A DNA stretch of 64,000 nucleotides from Pseudomonas sp. GOM6 (GCF_029537485.1 NZ_JARPUS010000017.1:1-64000); one strand, 5' to 3'; positions 20,278 through 29,617 are shown, counted from the stretch's first letter. Numbers and translations are program-made. Notes: generated from the letters alone by a model not told the origin.

Positions 20278-20305
20278 CATAAGCCAGCACGAAGGCTGGC
20301 TTATG
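20278..20305 (-). terminator. Hairpin between tig and clpP
   Basis: An 11-bp perfect stem (CATAAGCCAGC / GCTGGCTTATG) with a 6-base loop follows the tig stop by about 25 bases. The minus-strand downstream sequence GCGTCTTTAG is only weakly T-rich, so it may attenuate rather than stop transcription into clpP. Confidence 0.55.
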
Positions 20306-20329
20306 GGTGTGCTCAAACGAGGCGAGGGA

Positions 20330-21640
20330 TCAGGCAGCTTGCGGAGCTTCCGCCGGCTTGACCGCTTCTTCGTAGGAGACCGCTTTATCGGTCACTTTGG
20401 CCTTCTGCAGAACAGTATCTACAACTTGCTCTTCCAGTACAACCGAACGCACTTCGTTCAGCTGCTGGTCGTTCTTGTAGTACCAAGCCACAACCTGCTG
20501 CGGCTCCTGATAAGCGGAAGCCATTTCTTCGATCAGCTCGCGAACACGCGCTTCATCAGCCTTGAGCTCGCTCTGCTTGACCACTTCAGCCACGATCAGA
20601 CCCAGCACCACGCGACGCTTGGCCTGCTCTTCGAACAGCTCGGCAGGCAGTTGATCCGGCTTGATGTTGCCACCGAACTGCTGAACGGCCTGCACACGCA
20701 GACGATTCACTTCGTTGCCGATCAGCGCCTTAGGCACTTCAACCGGGTTAGCAGCCAGCAGGCCTTCCATGACCTGGTTCTTGACCTTGGACTTGATGGC
20801 CTGGCGCAGCTCGCGCTCCATGTTCTTGCGCACTTCGGCGCGGAAGCCTTCCATGCCGCCTTCCTTGACGCCGAACAGGGCGAAGAAGTCGTCATTCAGC
20901 TCCGGCAGTTGCGGAGCAGAAACGCTGTTAACGGTAACGGTGAACTCAGCAGCTTTACCGGCCAGGTCCAGATTCTGGTAATCCTCCGGGAAAGTCGGAT
21001 TGATTACACGCTCCTCGCCGGCCTTCACACCAACCAGCGCATCTTCGAAGCCGGGGATCATACGACCGGAACCCAGCACCAGAGCAGTCCCCTTGGCGCT
21101 GCCGCCAGCGAAAGCTTCGCCATCGATCTTGCCAACGAAGTCGATATTCAGCTGATCACCATTCTCTGCAGCGCGCTCGACAGCCTCGAAGCGAGTGTTC
21201 TGCTTGCGCAGGATTTCCAGCATGTTATCGACATCGCTGTCAGCAACCTCAGCCTGCAGACGCTCGACGACAATGCCATCGAAGCCGGCCAGCTGAATTT
21301 CCGGGAACACTTCGAAAGTGGCGACGTACTCGAGATCCTTACCCTTCTCGAAGGTTTTCGGCTCGACGGACGGCGCGCCCGCCGGATTCAGCTTCTGCTC
21401 GACGATGGCCTCATAGAAGGTCGCCTGGATCAGGTCGCCCAGCGCTTCCTGGCGAGCAGAGTCTTCATAACGCTGGCGAATGACATTCATCGGCACTTTG
21501 CCAGGACGGAAACCAGCAACCTTGGCACGACGCGCAGTCTGTTGCAGACGCTTGGTCACTTCAGTCTCGATGCGCTCGGCCGGCACGCCGATGGTCATGC
21601 GACGCTCAAGAGCGGAGGTGCTTTCAACAGAAACTTGCAT
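20330..21640 (-). CDS. tig: Trigger factor, ribosome-associated chaperone and prolyl isomerase
   Basis: The 436-residue protein shows the three trigger factor parts: the N-terminal ribosome-binding domain with the signature [12 protein letters not shown], the central FKBP-type PPIase domain (about 150-245, [20 protein letters not shown]) and the long helical C-terminal arms. It binds nascent chains at the ribosome exit tunnel. The start at 21640 ([12 protein letters not shown]) fits family N-termini and has AGGAATATCC upstream. It is the first gene of the tig-clpP-clpX-lon series and follows the tRNA cluster. Confidence 0.96.
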   Translation of the reverse strand: MQVSVESTSALERRMTIGVPAERIETEVTKRLQQTARRAKVAGFRPGKVPMNVIRQRYEDSARQEALGDLIQATFYEAIVEQKLNPAGAPSVEPKTFEKGKDLEYVATFEVFPEIQLAGFDGIVVERLQAEVADSDVDNMLEILRKQNTRFEAVERAAENGDQLNIDFVGKIDGEAFAGGSAKGTALVLGSGRMIPGFEDALVGVKAGEERVINPTFPEDYQNLDLAGKAAEFTVTVNSVSAPQLPELNDDFFALFGVKEGGMEGFRAEVRKNMERELRQAIKSKVKNQVMEGLLAANPVEVPKALIGNEVNRLRVQAVQQFGGNIKPDQLPAELFEEQAKRRVVLGLIVAEVVKQSELKADEARVRELIEEMASAYQEPQQVVAWYYKNDQQLNEVRSVVLEEQVVDTVLQKAKVTDKAVSYEEAVKPAEAPQAA

Positions 21641-21782
21641 GGATATTCCTCGTTGCACAGACATAAGCCGGCCGTTCCGGCCCCAAATCAAAGGCGAGCA
21701 TTCTAGTGGCTCGAATAGCAGAAGTCACCTGCACAATCGAGCACAAAAACCGGCGGGATATAAAAGGAAGGAAGAAAGAGGA

Positions 21783-21867
21783 TGGTGCGGACGGAGAGAC
21801 TCGAACTCTCACACCTTGCGGCGCCAGAACCTAAATCTGGTGTGTCTACCAATTTCACCACGTCCGC
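21783..21867 (-). tRNA. tRNA-Leu (anticodon UAG)
   Basis: An 85-base cloverleaf with acceptor GCGGACG / CGTCCGC, an encoded CCA, a long variable arm, T-arm GTTCGAGTC and anticodon stem CCAGA/TCTGG around loop TTTAGGT. The anticodon TAG reads CUA-type Leu codons. Confidence 0.95.
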
Positions 21868-21922
21868 GTGGTAACGCTTTAAACGAAAACGCCAGGCTGT
21901 GTGCCTGGCGCTCTCTCGAATA

Positions 21923-21998
21923 TGGGGTGGACGATGGGAATCGAACCCACGACACCAGGAGCCACAATCCTGTGCTCTACCAACTGAGCTACGCCCAC
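21923..21998 (-). tRNA. tRNA-His (anticodon GUG)
   Basis: A 76-base tRNA with encoded CCA, D-arm AGCTCAGTTGG, anticodon loop TTGTGGC between AGGA/TCCT pairs, and T-arm GTTCGATTC. The extra 5' G facing C73 is the His identity element. It lies between the Leu and Arg tRNAs. Confidence 0.95.
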
Positions 21999-22029
21999 CA
22001 TATTGCAATGCTTGAGCCCGATTCGCCAA

Positions 22030-22106
22030 TGGCGCACCCGGCAGGACTCGAACCTGCGACCATCCGCTTAGAAGGCGGATGCTCTATCCAGCTGAGCTAC
22101 GGGCGC
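22030..22106 (-). tRNA. tRNA-Arg (anticodon UCU)
   Basis: A 77-base tRNA with acceptor GCGCCCG / CGGGTGC, encoded CCA, D-arm AGCTCAGCTGG, anticodon loop CTTCTAA between CCGC/GCGG pairs, and T-arm GTTCGAGTC. It is the first of three tRNAs transcribed on the minus strand. Confidence 0.95.
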
Positions 22107-22203
22107 TTAATCATCTGCGAGCAGACTTTAAAGCTACAGCTACAGTCATCACTGACTGCCGCCTTCTTACCCAGCGACTGGCTGTGCTCGACAAGCGGGG
22201 CGA

Positions 22204-22232
22204 ATCTTATAGAGCCACCACACATGCGTCAA
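22204..22232 (-). promoter_or_regulatory. Promoter of the tRNA-Arg-His-Leu cluster
   Basis: TTGACG (22232-22227) and TAAGAT (22209-22204) are separated by 17 bases. The following discriminator TCGCCCCGC is GC-rich, as in stringently controlled stable-RNA promoters. It lies about 98 bases before tRNA-Arg. The remaining bases up to folD show no gene. Confidence 0.75.
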
Positions 22233-22366
22233 CACGAATTTCAAAAAAATTCTTAGAGATAAAGGAGTTACAGGAAAGGACAGTGCATGTGCCTTTGCCC
22301 CACCGACCACCCATGCGAGAATGCATCACCCTTTTCTCATCCTTCCTCATGGTTTAAGCACGCGTC

Positions 22367-23221
22367 ATGACCGCACAACTGATCGATGGCAAAGCCATTG
22401 CCGCCAAGCTCCGCCAGGAAATCGCCCAACGTGTCACCGAGCGTCGCCAGCAAGGGCTGCGCGCACCCGGCCTGGCCGTCATCCTGGTCGGCAGTGACCC
22501 AGCCTCGCAGGTGTATGTCGCGCACAAGCGCAAAGATTGCGAGGAAGTCGGCTTTGTATCCGTGGCCCACGATCTACCCGCCAGCACCACTCAAGGCGAA
22601 CTGCTGGGGCTGATCGACCAACTTAACCGCGATAACGCCATCGACGGCATCCTGGTGCAACTACCGCTCCCTTCGCACCTGGACGCCTCTCAGCTGTTAG
22701 AGCGCATCAGCCCGGACAAGGACGTGGATGGTTTCCACCCCTTCAATGTCGGCCGACTATCGCAGCGCATGCCTCTGCTGCGTCCCTGCACCCCGAAGGG
22801 CATCATGACCTTGCTGGAAAGTACCGGTGTTGACCTGCATGGCCAGCATGCGGTCATCGTCGGCGCATCCAATATCGTTGGTCGGCCAATGGCCCTTGAA
22901 CTGTTGCTGGCCGGCAGCACCGTGACCGTGACCCACCGCTTCACCAAGGATCTTCCTGGCCACCTGGCTCAGGCCGATATCGTGGTCGTGGCTGCTGGCA
23001 AGCCGGGCCTGGTCAAAGGTGAGTGGATCAAGCCAGGCGCCATCGTCATCGACGTCGGCATCAACCGTCAGGCCGATGGCAAGCTGGTGGGCGATGTTGA
23101 ATATGACGCCGCCGCTGAGCGCGCCAGCTGGATTACCCCGGTACCCGGCGGCGTTGGCCCCATGACTCGAGCCTGCCTGCTGGAGAACACCCTGTACGCA
23201 GCAGAACATCTACACGCTTAA
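22367..23221 (+). CDS. folD: Bifunctional methylenetetrahydrofolate dehydrogenase / cyclohydrolase FolD
   Basis: The 284-residue enzyme has the catalytic segment [15 protein letters not shown] (Lys in the active site), the QLPLPSHLD signature, [13 protein letters not shown], and the NADP-binding [18 protein letters not shown]. The C-terminal [11 protein letters not shown] motif is conserved. It interconverts 5,10-methylene-, methenyl- and 10-formyl-tetrahydrofolate in one-carbon metabolism. No clear ribosome site precedes the ATG at 22367. It is divergent from the tRNA cluster and followed by a gene-poor stretch. Confidence 0.97.
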   Translation: MTAQLIDGKAIAAKLRQEIAQRVTERRQQGLRAPGLAVILVGSDPASQVYVAHKRKDCEEVGFVSVAHDLPASTTQGELLGLIDQLNRDNAIDGILVQLPLPSHLDASQLLERISPDKDVDGFHPFNVGRLSQRMPLLRPCTPKGIMTLLESTGVDLHGQHAVIVGASNIVGRPMALELLLAGSTVTVTHRFTKDLPGHLAQADIVVVAAGKPGLVKGEWIKPGAIVIDVGINRQADGKLVGDVEYDAAAERASWITPVPGGVGPMTRACLLENTLYAAEHLHA

Positions 23222-23737
23222 ATCGCCCCGCACCTTTGATGGTGCGCCTGCTCCGGTAGACATTCCCGCCCCCATAAAGAGGCGCATTCAAAGACCTTGC
23301 AACCAAGGTTAACCGGATGACTACCGCGGCAGGCCAGGCCTTCGAAGAGCAGAGTTGCTGCTGCCGAACGCCTCCGAAGAGCTGAGGGGCCGCAGTCATG
23401 GATTAGCATCCGCGAAACAGATCAGCCCAGATCGGTGGCGCACGATCAGCCAGATCGAGCGTGCAACCACCCATGGAGCCTCCCCACAGCCCTACCTGGC
23501 TGCGAGTTGCCGAGTAAAATGCCCCACGCCCCCCCCTAGCGTGAAGGCAATCCATGGCCAATAAGACGCCAAGGCCGCAATACCGATCACCCTGAAGATC
23601 AGCAGCCCGATTTGGCACTCTATTGCGCTAGCGCCCTACTCAGTAGCGACACCAGGCGACACAGGCCAGTCTGCCCGAGCCATCAGGCACCTCACACCCC
23701 CGCTAGGCGAGTAACGAATCACCACAGCGAGCATCAA
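23222..23737. other. 516-base gap without a supportable gene
   Basis: No intact coding frame with a ribosome site and family match was seen between folD and the FKBP gene. On the minus strand around 23500-23615 one frame reads a hydrophobic stretch (IGIAALASYWPWIAFTLG) with no start codon, which ends at a stop after about 40 codons. It could be the remnant of a membrane protein gene. No terminator with a T-run or clear repeat was recognised. Confidence 0.3.
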
Positions 23738-24076
23738 ATGAGCAATGAACTAAAGATCGAAGAGCTGCAGATTGGAACCGGCAAGGCAGCCATCAAAGGC
23801 GCCTTGATCACCACCCTGTACAGAGGCTGGCTGGAAGATGGCACCGAGTTCGATTCATCCTACGCTCGCGGCAAACCATTCCAGTGCGTAATCGGCACCC
23901 GAAGGGTTATCCAAGGCTGGGACCAGGGCCTGATGGGCATGAAAGTGGGCGGCAAACGCAAGCTTTGGGTGCCTGCTCACCTGGGCTACGGGGAACGCCA
24001 AATGGCAGCCATTCCACCCAATTCCAACCTGATCTTCGAGATAGAACTGCTGGAAGTGCTGACTCGCGACGACTGA
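23738..24076 (+). CDS. FKBP-type peptidyl-prolyl cis-trans isomerase
   Basis: The 112-residue protein is a single FKBP domain: GALITTLYRGWLEDGTEFDSS, the FQCVIGTRRVIQGWDQGLMGM core with the conserved Trp, GGKRKLWVPAHLGYG and IPPNSNLIFEIELLEV. It has no signal peptide and should act in the cytoplasm on prolyl bonds. The start at 23738 (MSNELKIEEL) is chosen because the longer open frame upstream is unlike the family. Pseudomonas genomes carry a protein of this length. Confidence 0.92.
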   Translation: MSNELKIEELQIGTGKAAIKGALITTLYRGWLEDGTEFDSSYARGKPFQCVIGTRRVIQGWDQGLMGMKVGGKRKLWVPAHLGYGERQMAAIPPNSNLIFEIELLEVLTRDD

Positions 24077-24243
24077 ACCGCGAGATTAATGGCAGGCCAA
24101 GGCTTTTTGAGACCGCGCGGAGCAAATCGATCGCCCCTTCCGCCATGACACCCCGACACTGCTCGACAACGCACACGCCCATCGACTGAGCGCCGAGCCA
24201 CACTGGCCATTGGCCTCAGCCGCATGACGCTGAAAGCCAGTGC

Positions 24244-25230
24244 CTAGCCGCGCTCTGCAGCGGCCGGTGCGATTTCGAACGGGCTGGCACTGCGCCGCTG
24301 GTTACGGTCTTCCCGAGGCGTGGCACCAAAAAAGTTGCGGTAAGCACTGGAGAAATGCGGCCCCGAGGAGAAGCCGCAGGACAAGCCGATCTGAATGATC
24401 GACTTGCTGGTCTGCATCAGCAGCTGGCGTGCCTTGTTCAGGCGCAGCTCCAGGTAGTACTGGCTCGGCACACGGTTAAGGTACTGCTTGAAGATGCGCT
24501 CCAGCTGCCGGCGCGACACGCATACGTGCTGGGCGATTTCGTCGGTGGTCAGCGGCTCTTCGATGTTGGCCTCCATCAGCAGTACAGCCTGGGTCAGCTT
24601 GGGATGGCTGGAGCCAATCCGGTTCTGCAACGGAATGCGCTGCCGCTCGCCGCCCTCGCGAATGCGCTCGACCACCAGCTCCTCGCTGACCGCACCGGCC
24701 AGTTCAGCACCATGGTCACGGGCCAACACGGCCAGCAGTAGGTCGAGCACGGCCAGGCCGCCGCAGGCGCTGAGGCGATCACGATCCCAGTCGAACAGGT
24801 GACTGGTGGCGATGACCTTGGGGAAGCGCTCGGTGAAATCATCCTGCCAGCGCCAGTGCACGGCGGCGCGGTAACCATCGAGCAGGCCCAACTGAGCCAA
24901 GGGATAAACGCCAGCCGACAGCGCGCCGATGCTGATGCCGCTGCGGGCCAGCTGCTTGAGCGCAGATGCCAGCACTGGAGTCACCTGCGTCGGCGGCTCG
25001 TCGGCTAGCAGAAAAACGCGCTGGCAGCCCTCCAGGCGCCCCGCCCAGGGCTCGCCCGGCAGACGCCACTGCCCCTCGACCGGCGGTTCGGCCTGAAGAA
25101 AGCGAAGCTCGTAGGACACGTCCGGGTGCACGCGCTGCGCCACGCGCAGGGCTTCCTCGGCCAGCGCCAGAGTCGTGGGCCTGGTTTCGGGCCAGATCAG
25201 AAAGGCAATTACGTGGGCAGTGGCTGTCAT
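24244..25230 (-). CDS. argR: Arginine-responsive transcriptional regulator ArgR (AraC/GlxA family)
   Basis: The 328-residue protein joins a GATase1-like (DJ-1/PfpI) N-terminal domain (about 1-200) to a C-terminal AraC double helix-turn-helix (about 220-320: TDEIAQHVCVSRRQLERIFKQYL, then IIQIGLSCGFSSGPHFSSAY). This matches the Pseudomonas arginine regulator, which activates arginine catabolism and represses biosynthesis and is encoded at the end of the aot operon. It is 16 bases downstream of aotP. An ArgR half-site-like sequence lies before aotJ, consistent with autoregulation. It is unrelated to E. coli ArgR. Confidence 0.9.
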   Translation of the reverse strand: MTATAHVIAFLIWPETRPTTLALAEEALRVAQRVHPDVSYELRFLQAEPPVEGQWRLPGEPWAGRLEGCQRVFLLADEPPTQVTPVLASALKQLARSGISIGALSAGVYPLAQLGLLDGYRAAVHWRWQDDFTERFPKVIATSHLFDWDRDRLSACGGLAVLDLLLAVLARDHGAELAGAVSEELVVERIREGGERQRIPLQNRIGSSHPKLTQAVLLMEANIEEPLTTDEIAQHVCVSRRQLERIFKQYLNRVPSQYYLELRLNKARQLLMQTSKSIIQIGLSCGFSSGPHFSSAYRNFFGATPREDRNQRRSASPFEIAPAAAERG

Positions 25231-25246
25231 GCTGGGAGTCTAGTGC

Positions 25247-26011
25247 CTACTTCAGGCTGCCGGAAAGAAACTGCTTCAGGCGCTCGGACTGCGGGTTGAC
25301 CAGCACCTCTTTCGGGCAGCCGGTTTCCTCCACCAACCCCTTGTGCAGGAAGATCAGCTGGTTGGACACCTCGCGGGCGAAGCCCATCTCGTGGGTCACC
25401 ACCACCATGGTGCGGCCTTCCTGGGCCAGATCCTGCATCACCTTGAGCACTTCGCCGACCAACTCGGGATCGAGAGCCGAGGTGGGCTCGTCGAATAGCA
25501 TCACTTCCGGCTCCATGGCCAGGGCACGAGCGATGGCCACACGCTGCTGTTCACCACCGGACATATGCGCCGGATAAGCGTCTTTCCTGTGCGCCACACC
25601 AACCTTGGCCAAGTAGTGTTCGGCCTTTTCGATGGCTTCCTTCTTCGGCACGCCGAGCACATGCACCGGCGCCTCGATGACGTTTTCCAGGGCGCTCATG
25701 TGCGACCACAGGTTGAAGTGCTGGAACACCATGGACAGGCGCGAGCGCATGCGCTGCAGCTGCTTGGCATCGGCAGCCTTGAGCGCGCCGTCCTTGCCGG
25801 CCACCAGCTTGAGCTCTTCGCCATTGAGCAGAATCTTGCCGCCGTAGGGCTGCTCCAGCATGTTGATGCAGCGCAGGAAAGTGCTCTTGCCCGAGCCGCT
25901 CGAGCCGATGATGCTGATCACGTCGCCCGCTTTGGCCGCCAGGGAAACCCCTTTGAGCACTTCGTGGTCGCCGTAGCGTTTGTGCAGATCCTGAACTTCG
26001 AGTTTGTACAT
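25247..26011 (-). CDS. aotP: Arginine/ornithine ABC transporter ATP-binding protein AotP
   Basis: This 254-residue polar amino acid-type ATPase has Walker A GSSGSGKS (about 36-43), the Q-loop, signature MSGGEQQRV and Walker [13 protein letters not shown] followed by the H-loop VVTHEMGFA. It drives uptake through the AotQ/AotM permeases. It lies between aotO and argR on the same strand, so the operon assignment rests on context as well as family. Confidence 0.94.
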   Translation of the reverse strand: MYKLEVQDLHKRYGDHEVLKGVSLAAKAGDVISIIGSSGSGKSTFLRCINMLEQPYGGKILLNGEELKLVAGKDGALKAADAKQLQRMRSRLSMVFQHFNLWSHMSALENVIEAPVHVLGVPKKEAIEKAEHYLAKVGVAHRKDAYPAHMSGGEQQRVAIARALAMEPEVMLFDEPTSALDPELVGEVLKVMQDLAQEGRTMVVVTHEMGFAREVSNQLIFLHKGLVEETGCPKEVLVNPQSERLKQFLSGSLK

Positions 26012-26030
26012 GGTTGGCTTCTCGTGTGGA

Positions 26031-27143
26031 TCAGTCGCTCAGCAGGCGACCCTGACGAATGGATTGGGCGCCGGCCACCTTGGCCAGCCAGAGTCCGGGC
26101 TGAGCGAAGCGCAGGCGCTCGCGCACATACAGCACCCCGGAAGTGGAGGCCCGCACGATGCTGTGACGGTCCTCCAGCGGATCTATGACTTCGAACAGCG
26201 GGTCACCGACAGCCACCTGGGCACCAACTGGCTGCAGAAAGCTGACGACCCCGGCATGGGGTGCGTAGGCATATTCGGCACCGGCGAACGGCGTGGCGAC
26301 GCAGCTTGGTGCCGGTGCTGCCGGCCAATCACCGTCGATGAGCCCCTGCTCGGCCAGGCTGGCGAGAATGGCCTCGGCACTGGCCTCGGCCCGTTCGCGC
26401 TCGGTATCGGCCATGCCACCCAGCTCAACGGTCGCGGCCTGACAGGCCAGCGGCACATCCGCATCGGGGAAGCGCCGCGCCAGGCGCAGCCAGGCCATCG
26501 AACACGCCTCGTCGAACGAGCTGCCACCAGTGTCTTCAGCCACCAGAAAGGCTTTCGCCCCCAAACGTGCGCCTAGCGCCGTAAATGTCTCGGCTTGCTG
26601 CGGAACACTGTACAGGTGCACCACCGCATCGAAGTCGCAATGCAGGTCGAGCACCAGATCGGCGTCGCAGGCATGGCGCAGCAGCAGACGCTGCAGACCG
26701 GCCAGTTCGGAGCCGGCCGGCGGCAAGCCGTCCAGCGCCGCCAGCATGGCCTGACGGATGAGCCGGACATTGGCCGTGCCATCGGCGCCCAGTTGCCCGT
26801 TCAGAGCCGGGGCGGCCAGCTCGGCCAGATCAACGAAGTCACGATTGAAATTCTTGCCGCTGCCCAGCTCGAAACGGCCCTGGCTGGCGGCCTGGATCAT
26901 CTGCCCAAGGCCGATGGGATTGGCCACCGGCACCAGCTCGATCACACCGGTCAGCCGGCCCTGCCCTTCCAGCTCCGCCAGGCGGCGCTTGAGCTCGACT
27001 GCCACGCGCATGCCCGGCAATTCGTCACCGTGCAGGCTGGCCTGGATGTAGGCCTTGCGCTCGCCCATACCGAAACGGAACACACTCAGTGTGCGCTCGG
27101 TACCGGGGCAGCCCCAGGGCAGGCGATGATCGATTCGTTGCAT
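26031..27143 (-). CDS. aotO: Succinylglutamate desuccinylase/aspartoacylase-family protein AotO
   Basis: The 370-residue protein is a member of the AstE/AspA zinc hydrolase family. The zinc-ligand motif HGDELPGM is near residue 39, a second His lies in [14 protein letters not shown] and an ELGG segment ([10 protein letters not shown]) holds the likely catalytic Glu. The C-terminus ([19 protein letters not shown]) has the beta-barrel-like form of related deacylases. It is the fourth gene of the Aot arginine transport operon. Transport does not need such an enzyme, and its substrate is not known; hydrolysis of an acylated amino acid is an inference from the family. Confidence 0.85.
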   Translation of the reverse strand: MQRIDHRLPWGCPGTERTLSVFRFGMGERKAYIQASLHGDELPGMRVAVELKRRLAELEGQGRLTGVIELVPVANPIGLGQMIQAASQGRFELGSGKNFNRDFVDLAELAAPALNGQLGADGTANVRLIRQAMLAALDGLPPAGSELAGLQRLLLRHACDADLVLDLHCDFDAVVHLYSVPQQAETFTALGARLGAKAFLVAEDTGGSSFDEACSMAWLRLARRFPDADVPLACQAATVELGGMADTERERAEASAEAILASLAEQGLIDGDWPAAPAPSCVATPFAGAEYAYAPHAGVVSFLQPVGAQVAVGDPLFEVIDPLEDRHSIVRASTSGVLYVRERLRFAQPGLWLAKVAGAQSIRQGRLLSD

Positions 27144-27153
27144 GTCGGTAGCC

Positions 27154-27852
27154 TCAGTGCTTGCGCGGGGCCAGGTAGGCCAGCCAGCGGCGCTCGCCCA
27201 GCTTGAACAGGCGCACCAGCACGAAGGTCAGCACCAGGTAGAACAGACCGGCAGTGATATAGGCCTCGAACGGCATGTAGTACTGCGAGTTGACGGTCTT
27301 GGCCGCACCGGTGATGTCGATCAGGGTCACCACCGAGGCCAGGCTGGTGGTATGCAGCATCATGATCACCTCGTTGCTGTACTGCGGCAGCGCACGGCGC
27401 AGCGCGGACGGCAGGAGGATGCGGCGGTACAGCTTGGCGCGCGACATGCCCATGGCCTTGGCCGCCTCGATCTCGCCATAGGGGGTGGCCTTCAGGCTAC
27501 CGGCAAGGATCTCGGCACTGTAGGCGCTGGTGTTGATGGCGAACGCCAGGCAGGCACAGAAGGTGGCATCGGACAGGTAGGGCCAGAGGAAGCTCTCGCG
27601 CACCGCCTGGAACTGCGCCAGGCCGTAGTAAAGCAGGTACAGCTGCACCAGCATCGGCGTGCCGCGGATGACGTAGGTGTACAGCCAGGCCGGGAAATTG
27701 ATCACCGGCTGCTTGGACACGCGCATCAACGCCAGCGGCACCGCCAGCACCAGGCCGAAGGCCAGCGAGATCACCAGCAGCTTGAGGGTGACCAGCACGC
27801 CACCGAAGTACAGCGGCAGGCTGTCGAGCACCACGTTGTAATCGAAAAGCAT
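27154..27852 (-). CDS. aotM: Arginine/ornithine ABC transporter permease AotM
   Basis: This 232-residue HisM/ArtM-type permease has several membrane segments, beginning with YFGGVLVTLKLLVISLAFGL. The conserved loop EIEAAKAMGMSRAKLYRRILLPSALRRALP contacts AotP. It forms the inner-membrane pore with AotQ. It lies 11 bases after aotQ and 10 before aotO. Confidence 0.93.
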   Translation of the reverse strand: MLFDYNVVLDSLPLYFGGVLVTLKLLVISLAFGLVLAVPLALMRVSKQPVINFPAWLYTYVIRGTPMLVQLYLLYYGLAQFQAVRESFLWPYLSDATFCACLAFAINTSAYSAEILAGSLKATPYGEIEAAKAMGMSRAKLYRRILLPSALRRALPQYSNEVIMMLHTTSLASVVTLIDITGAAKTVNSQYYMPFEAYITAGLFYLVLTFVLVRLFKLGERRWLAYLAPRKH

Positions 27853-27863
27853 GGCAACTCCCC

Positions 27864-28553
27864 TCAGATCTCGGCCGCTTTGACGCCGACCGAATAGCGA
27901 CGCTCAAGGTGACGCAGCACCAGCAGCGACACACTGGTCAGCGCCAGGTAGATGGCCGCAGCCAGCAGAATGTAGGTAAAGGGTTCGCGGGTCGCATCGC
28001 CGGCACTCTTGGCGCGGGCCATCATGTCCTGCAGACCGACCAGGGAAATCAGCGCCGTGGCTTTCACCAGCACCAGCCAGTTGTTGGTCACCCCCGGAAT
28101 TGCCAGGCGCACCATTTGCGGCACCAGGATGCGGAAGAACACCCGCAGCGGACTCATGCCGTAAGCCATACCAGCCTCGCCCTGCCCCTTGGGAATAGCC
28201 ATGAAGGCCCCGCGGAAGGTTTCCGACAGGTAGGCGCCATAGATGAAGCCCAGGGTACCGACACCCGCCACGAACGGGTTGATGTCGATGTAATCGTCGT
28301 AACCGACCAGCGGCGCGATGCGGTTTACCAGATCCTGGCCGCCGTAGAAGATCAGCAGGATCAGCACCAGATCGGGTATGCCACGGATCACGGTGGCATA
28401 GGTTTCGCCCATCAGCGCCAGCCATTTCAGGGGCGACAGACGGAAGGCCGCGCCAAGCAGGCCGAGCGCGATGGCGACCGCCATCGACAACAACGCCAAC
28501 TGCACGGTGAGCCAGGCGCCGTCGAGAATGGTCGAGCCGTAGCCGTTAAACAT
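27864..28553 (-). CDS. aotQ: Arginine/ornithine ABC transporter permease AotQ
   Basis: This 229-residue HisQ/ArtQ-type permease begins MFNGYGSTILDGAWLTVQLA. Its coupling loop reads GQGEAGMAYGMSPLRVFFRILVPQM. The start at 28553 is taken because the open frame upstream runs into a region without family similarity and AGGAT precedes this ATG. It pairs with AotM. A hairpin separates it from aotJ. Confidence 0.93.
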   Translation of the reverse strand: MFNGYGSTILDGAWLTVQLALLSMAVAIALGLLGAAFRLSPLKWLALMGETYATVIRGIPDLVLILLIFYGGQDLVNRIAPLVGYDDYIDINPFVAGVGTLGFIYGAYLSETFRGAFMAIPKGQGEAGMAYGMSPLRVFFRILVPQMVRLAIPGVTNNWLVLVKATALISLVGLQDMMARAKSAGDATREPFTYILLAAAIYLALTSVSLLVLRHLERRYSVGVKAAEI

Positions 28554-28627
28554 GGAATCTATCCTCTGATGCACACAGGAGGAGGCCCTCAGCAAGGGCT
28601 GGAGGCGCAGGCCCTAGGACCTTGCGG

Positions 28628-28660
28628 CATTCGCCCTTCCCTTCGAGGAAAGGGCGAATG
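28628..28660 (-). terminator. Hairpin between aotJ and aotQ
   Basis: An 11-bp stem (CATTCGCCCTT / AAGGGCGAATG) lies 8 bases after the aotJ stop. There is no T-run after it. In binding-protein operons such hairpins protect the upstream message or attenuate the downstream genes, giving more binding protein than permease. That role is inferred here. Confidence 0.55.
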
Positions 28661-28668
28661 GGACGGCG

Positions 28669-29445
28669 TTACTCGCCGTAGACGTTGAACTGGAAGTACT
28701 TGTCCTGCACTTCCTGATACTTGCCGTTGGCGCGGATGGCGGCGATGGCGGCATTGATCTTTTCGGCGGTAGCGGTATCGCCCTTGCGCACGGCGATACC
28801 GGCGCCATTACCGAAGTACTTCTCGTCAGAGTAATCCGGGCCTACCAGGGCAAAGCCCTTGCCGGCGTCGGTCTTGAGGAAGCCATCGTCGATATTGACC
28901 ACGTCGGCCAGGGTGGCGTCCAGACGACCGGAGGCCAGGTCGAGGAAGATCTCGTTCTGCGAGCTGTAGCGCACCACTTCCACACCGGCCGGGGCGAAGA
29001 CTTCGGTGGCGTAGCGGTCATAGATGGACGCACGCTGCACACCCACTTTCTTGCCTTTCAGATCGACCAGCGGGTCTTTCAGCTCGGTACCGGCCTTCAT
29101 CGCCAGCTTGGCGGGGGTGTGGTAGTACTTGTTGGTGAAGTCCACCGATTTCTTACGCTCTTCGGTGATCGACATGGACGACAGCACGGCGTCGAACTTG
29201 CGCACTTTCAGCGCCGGGATCAGGCCGTCGAACTCCTGCTCGACCCACACACACTTGACCTTCATCTCTTCGCACAGGGCGTTGCCGATGTCGTAGTCGA
29301 AGCCGGTGATGTTGCCTTCCGGGGTCTTGTAGGCGAACGGCGGGTAGGCCGCTTCGATGCCGATGCGCAGGGGTTTCTCTTCTGCCTGAACCAGCGCACT
29401 GAAAGCGGTCAGCGCCAGCGCGCCGAGAAGTACGATCTTCTTCAT
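28669..29445 (-). CDS. aotJ: Arginine/ornithine periplasmic binding protein AotJ
   Basis: The 258-residue SBP family 3 protein has a signal peptide (MKKIVLLGALALTAFSALVQA) and the mature core RIGIEAAYPPFAYKTPEG, FDYDIGNALC, and the GTELKDPLVDLKGKKVGVQ stretch. It captures arginine and ornithine in the periplasm for AotQMP. The ATG at 29445 is preceded by GGAGTCACCAG, while the upstream frame lacks any signal. It is the first gene of the operon. Confidence 0.95.
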   Translation of the reverse strand: MKKIVLLGALALTAFSALVQAEEKPLRIGIEAAYPPFAYKTPEGNITGFDYDIGNALCEEMKVKCVWVEQEFDGLIPALKVRKFDAVLSSMSITEERKKSVDFTNKYYHTPAKLAMKAGTELKDPLVDLKGKKVGVQRASIYDRYATEVFAPAGVEVVRYSSQNEIFLDLASGRLDATLADVVNIDDGFLKTDAGKGFALVGPDYSDEKYFGNGAGIAVRKGDTATAEKINAAIAAIRANGKYQEVQDKYFQFNVYGE

Positions 29446-29574
29446 CTGGTGACTCCTTGGAATAGGTACAGCGATGGGCAGCGTGCGTTCGCCATGGCCA
29501 CGATAAATTGTAGAAAGTGTCGCCGTCTTTGCCGCTGCGAAGCATAGGCAAGAGGCTCGGGCCAAGTGGGCGGC

Positions 29575-29617
29575 ATTCTATCGGGCAGGGGTGGGTCGAT
29601 ATTTCCTGAAAGCGACA
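29575..29617 (-). promoter_or_regulatory. Candidate ArgR half-site and promoter of the aot operon
   Basis: On the minus strand TGTCGC (29617-29612) is followed by eight bases and AA (29603-29602), the published Pseudomonas ArgR half-site form TGTCGCN8AA. About 21 bases downstream of it, TAGAAT (29580-29575) can serve as a -10, with no good -35, as expected of an ArgR-activated promoter. A second full half-site was not found. The rest of the 408-base gap (29446-29853) shows no gene. Confidence 0.45.

Noticed and set aside
20303-21706. A 467-codon plus-strand open frame opposite tig
   Set aside because: It covers the trigger factor gene exactly and has no ribosome site or recognised domain.
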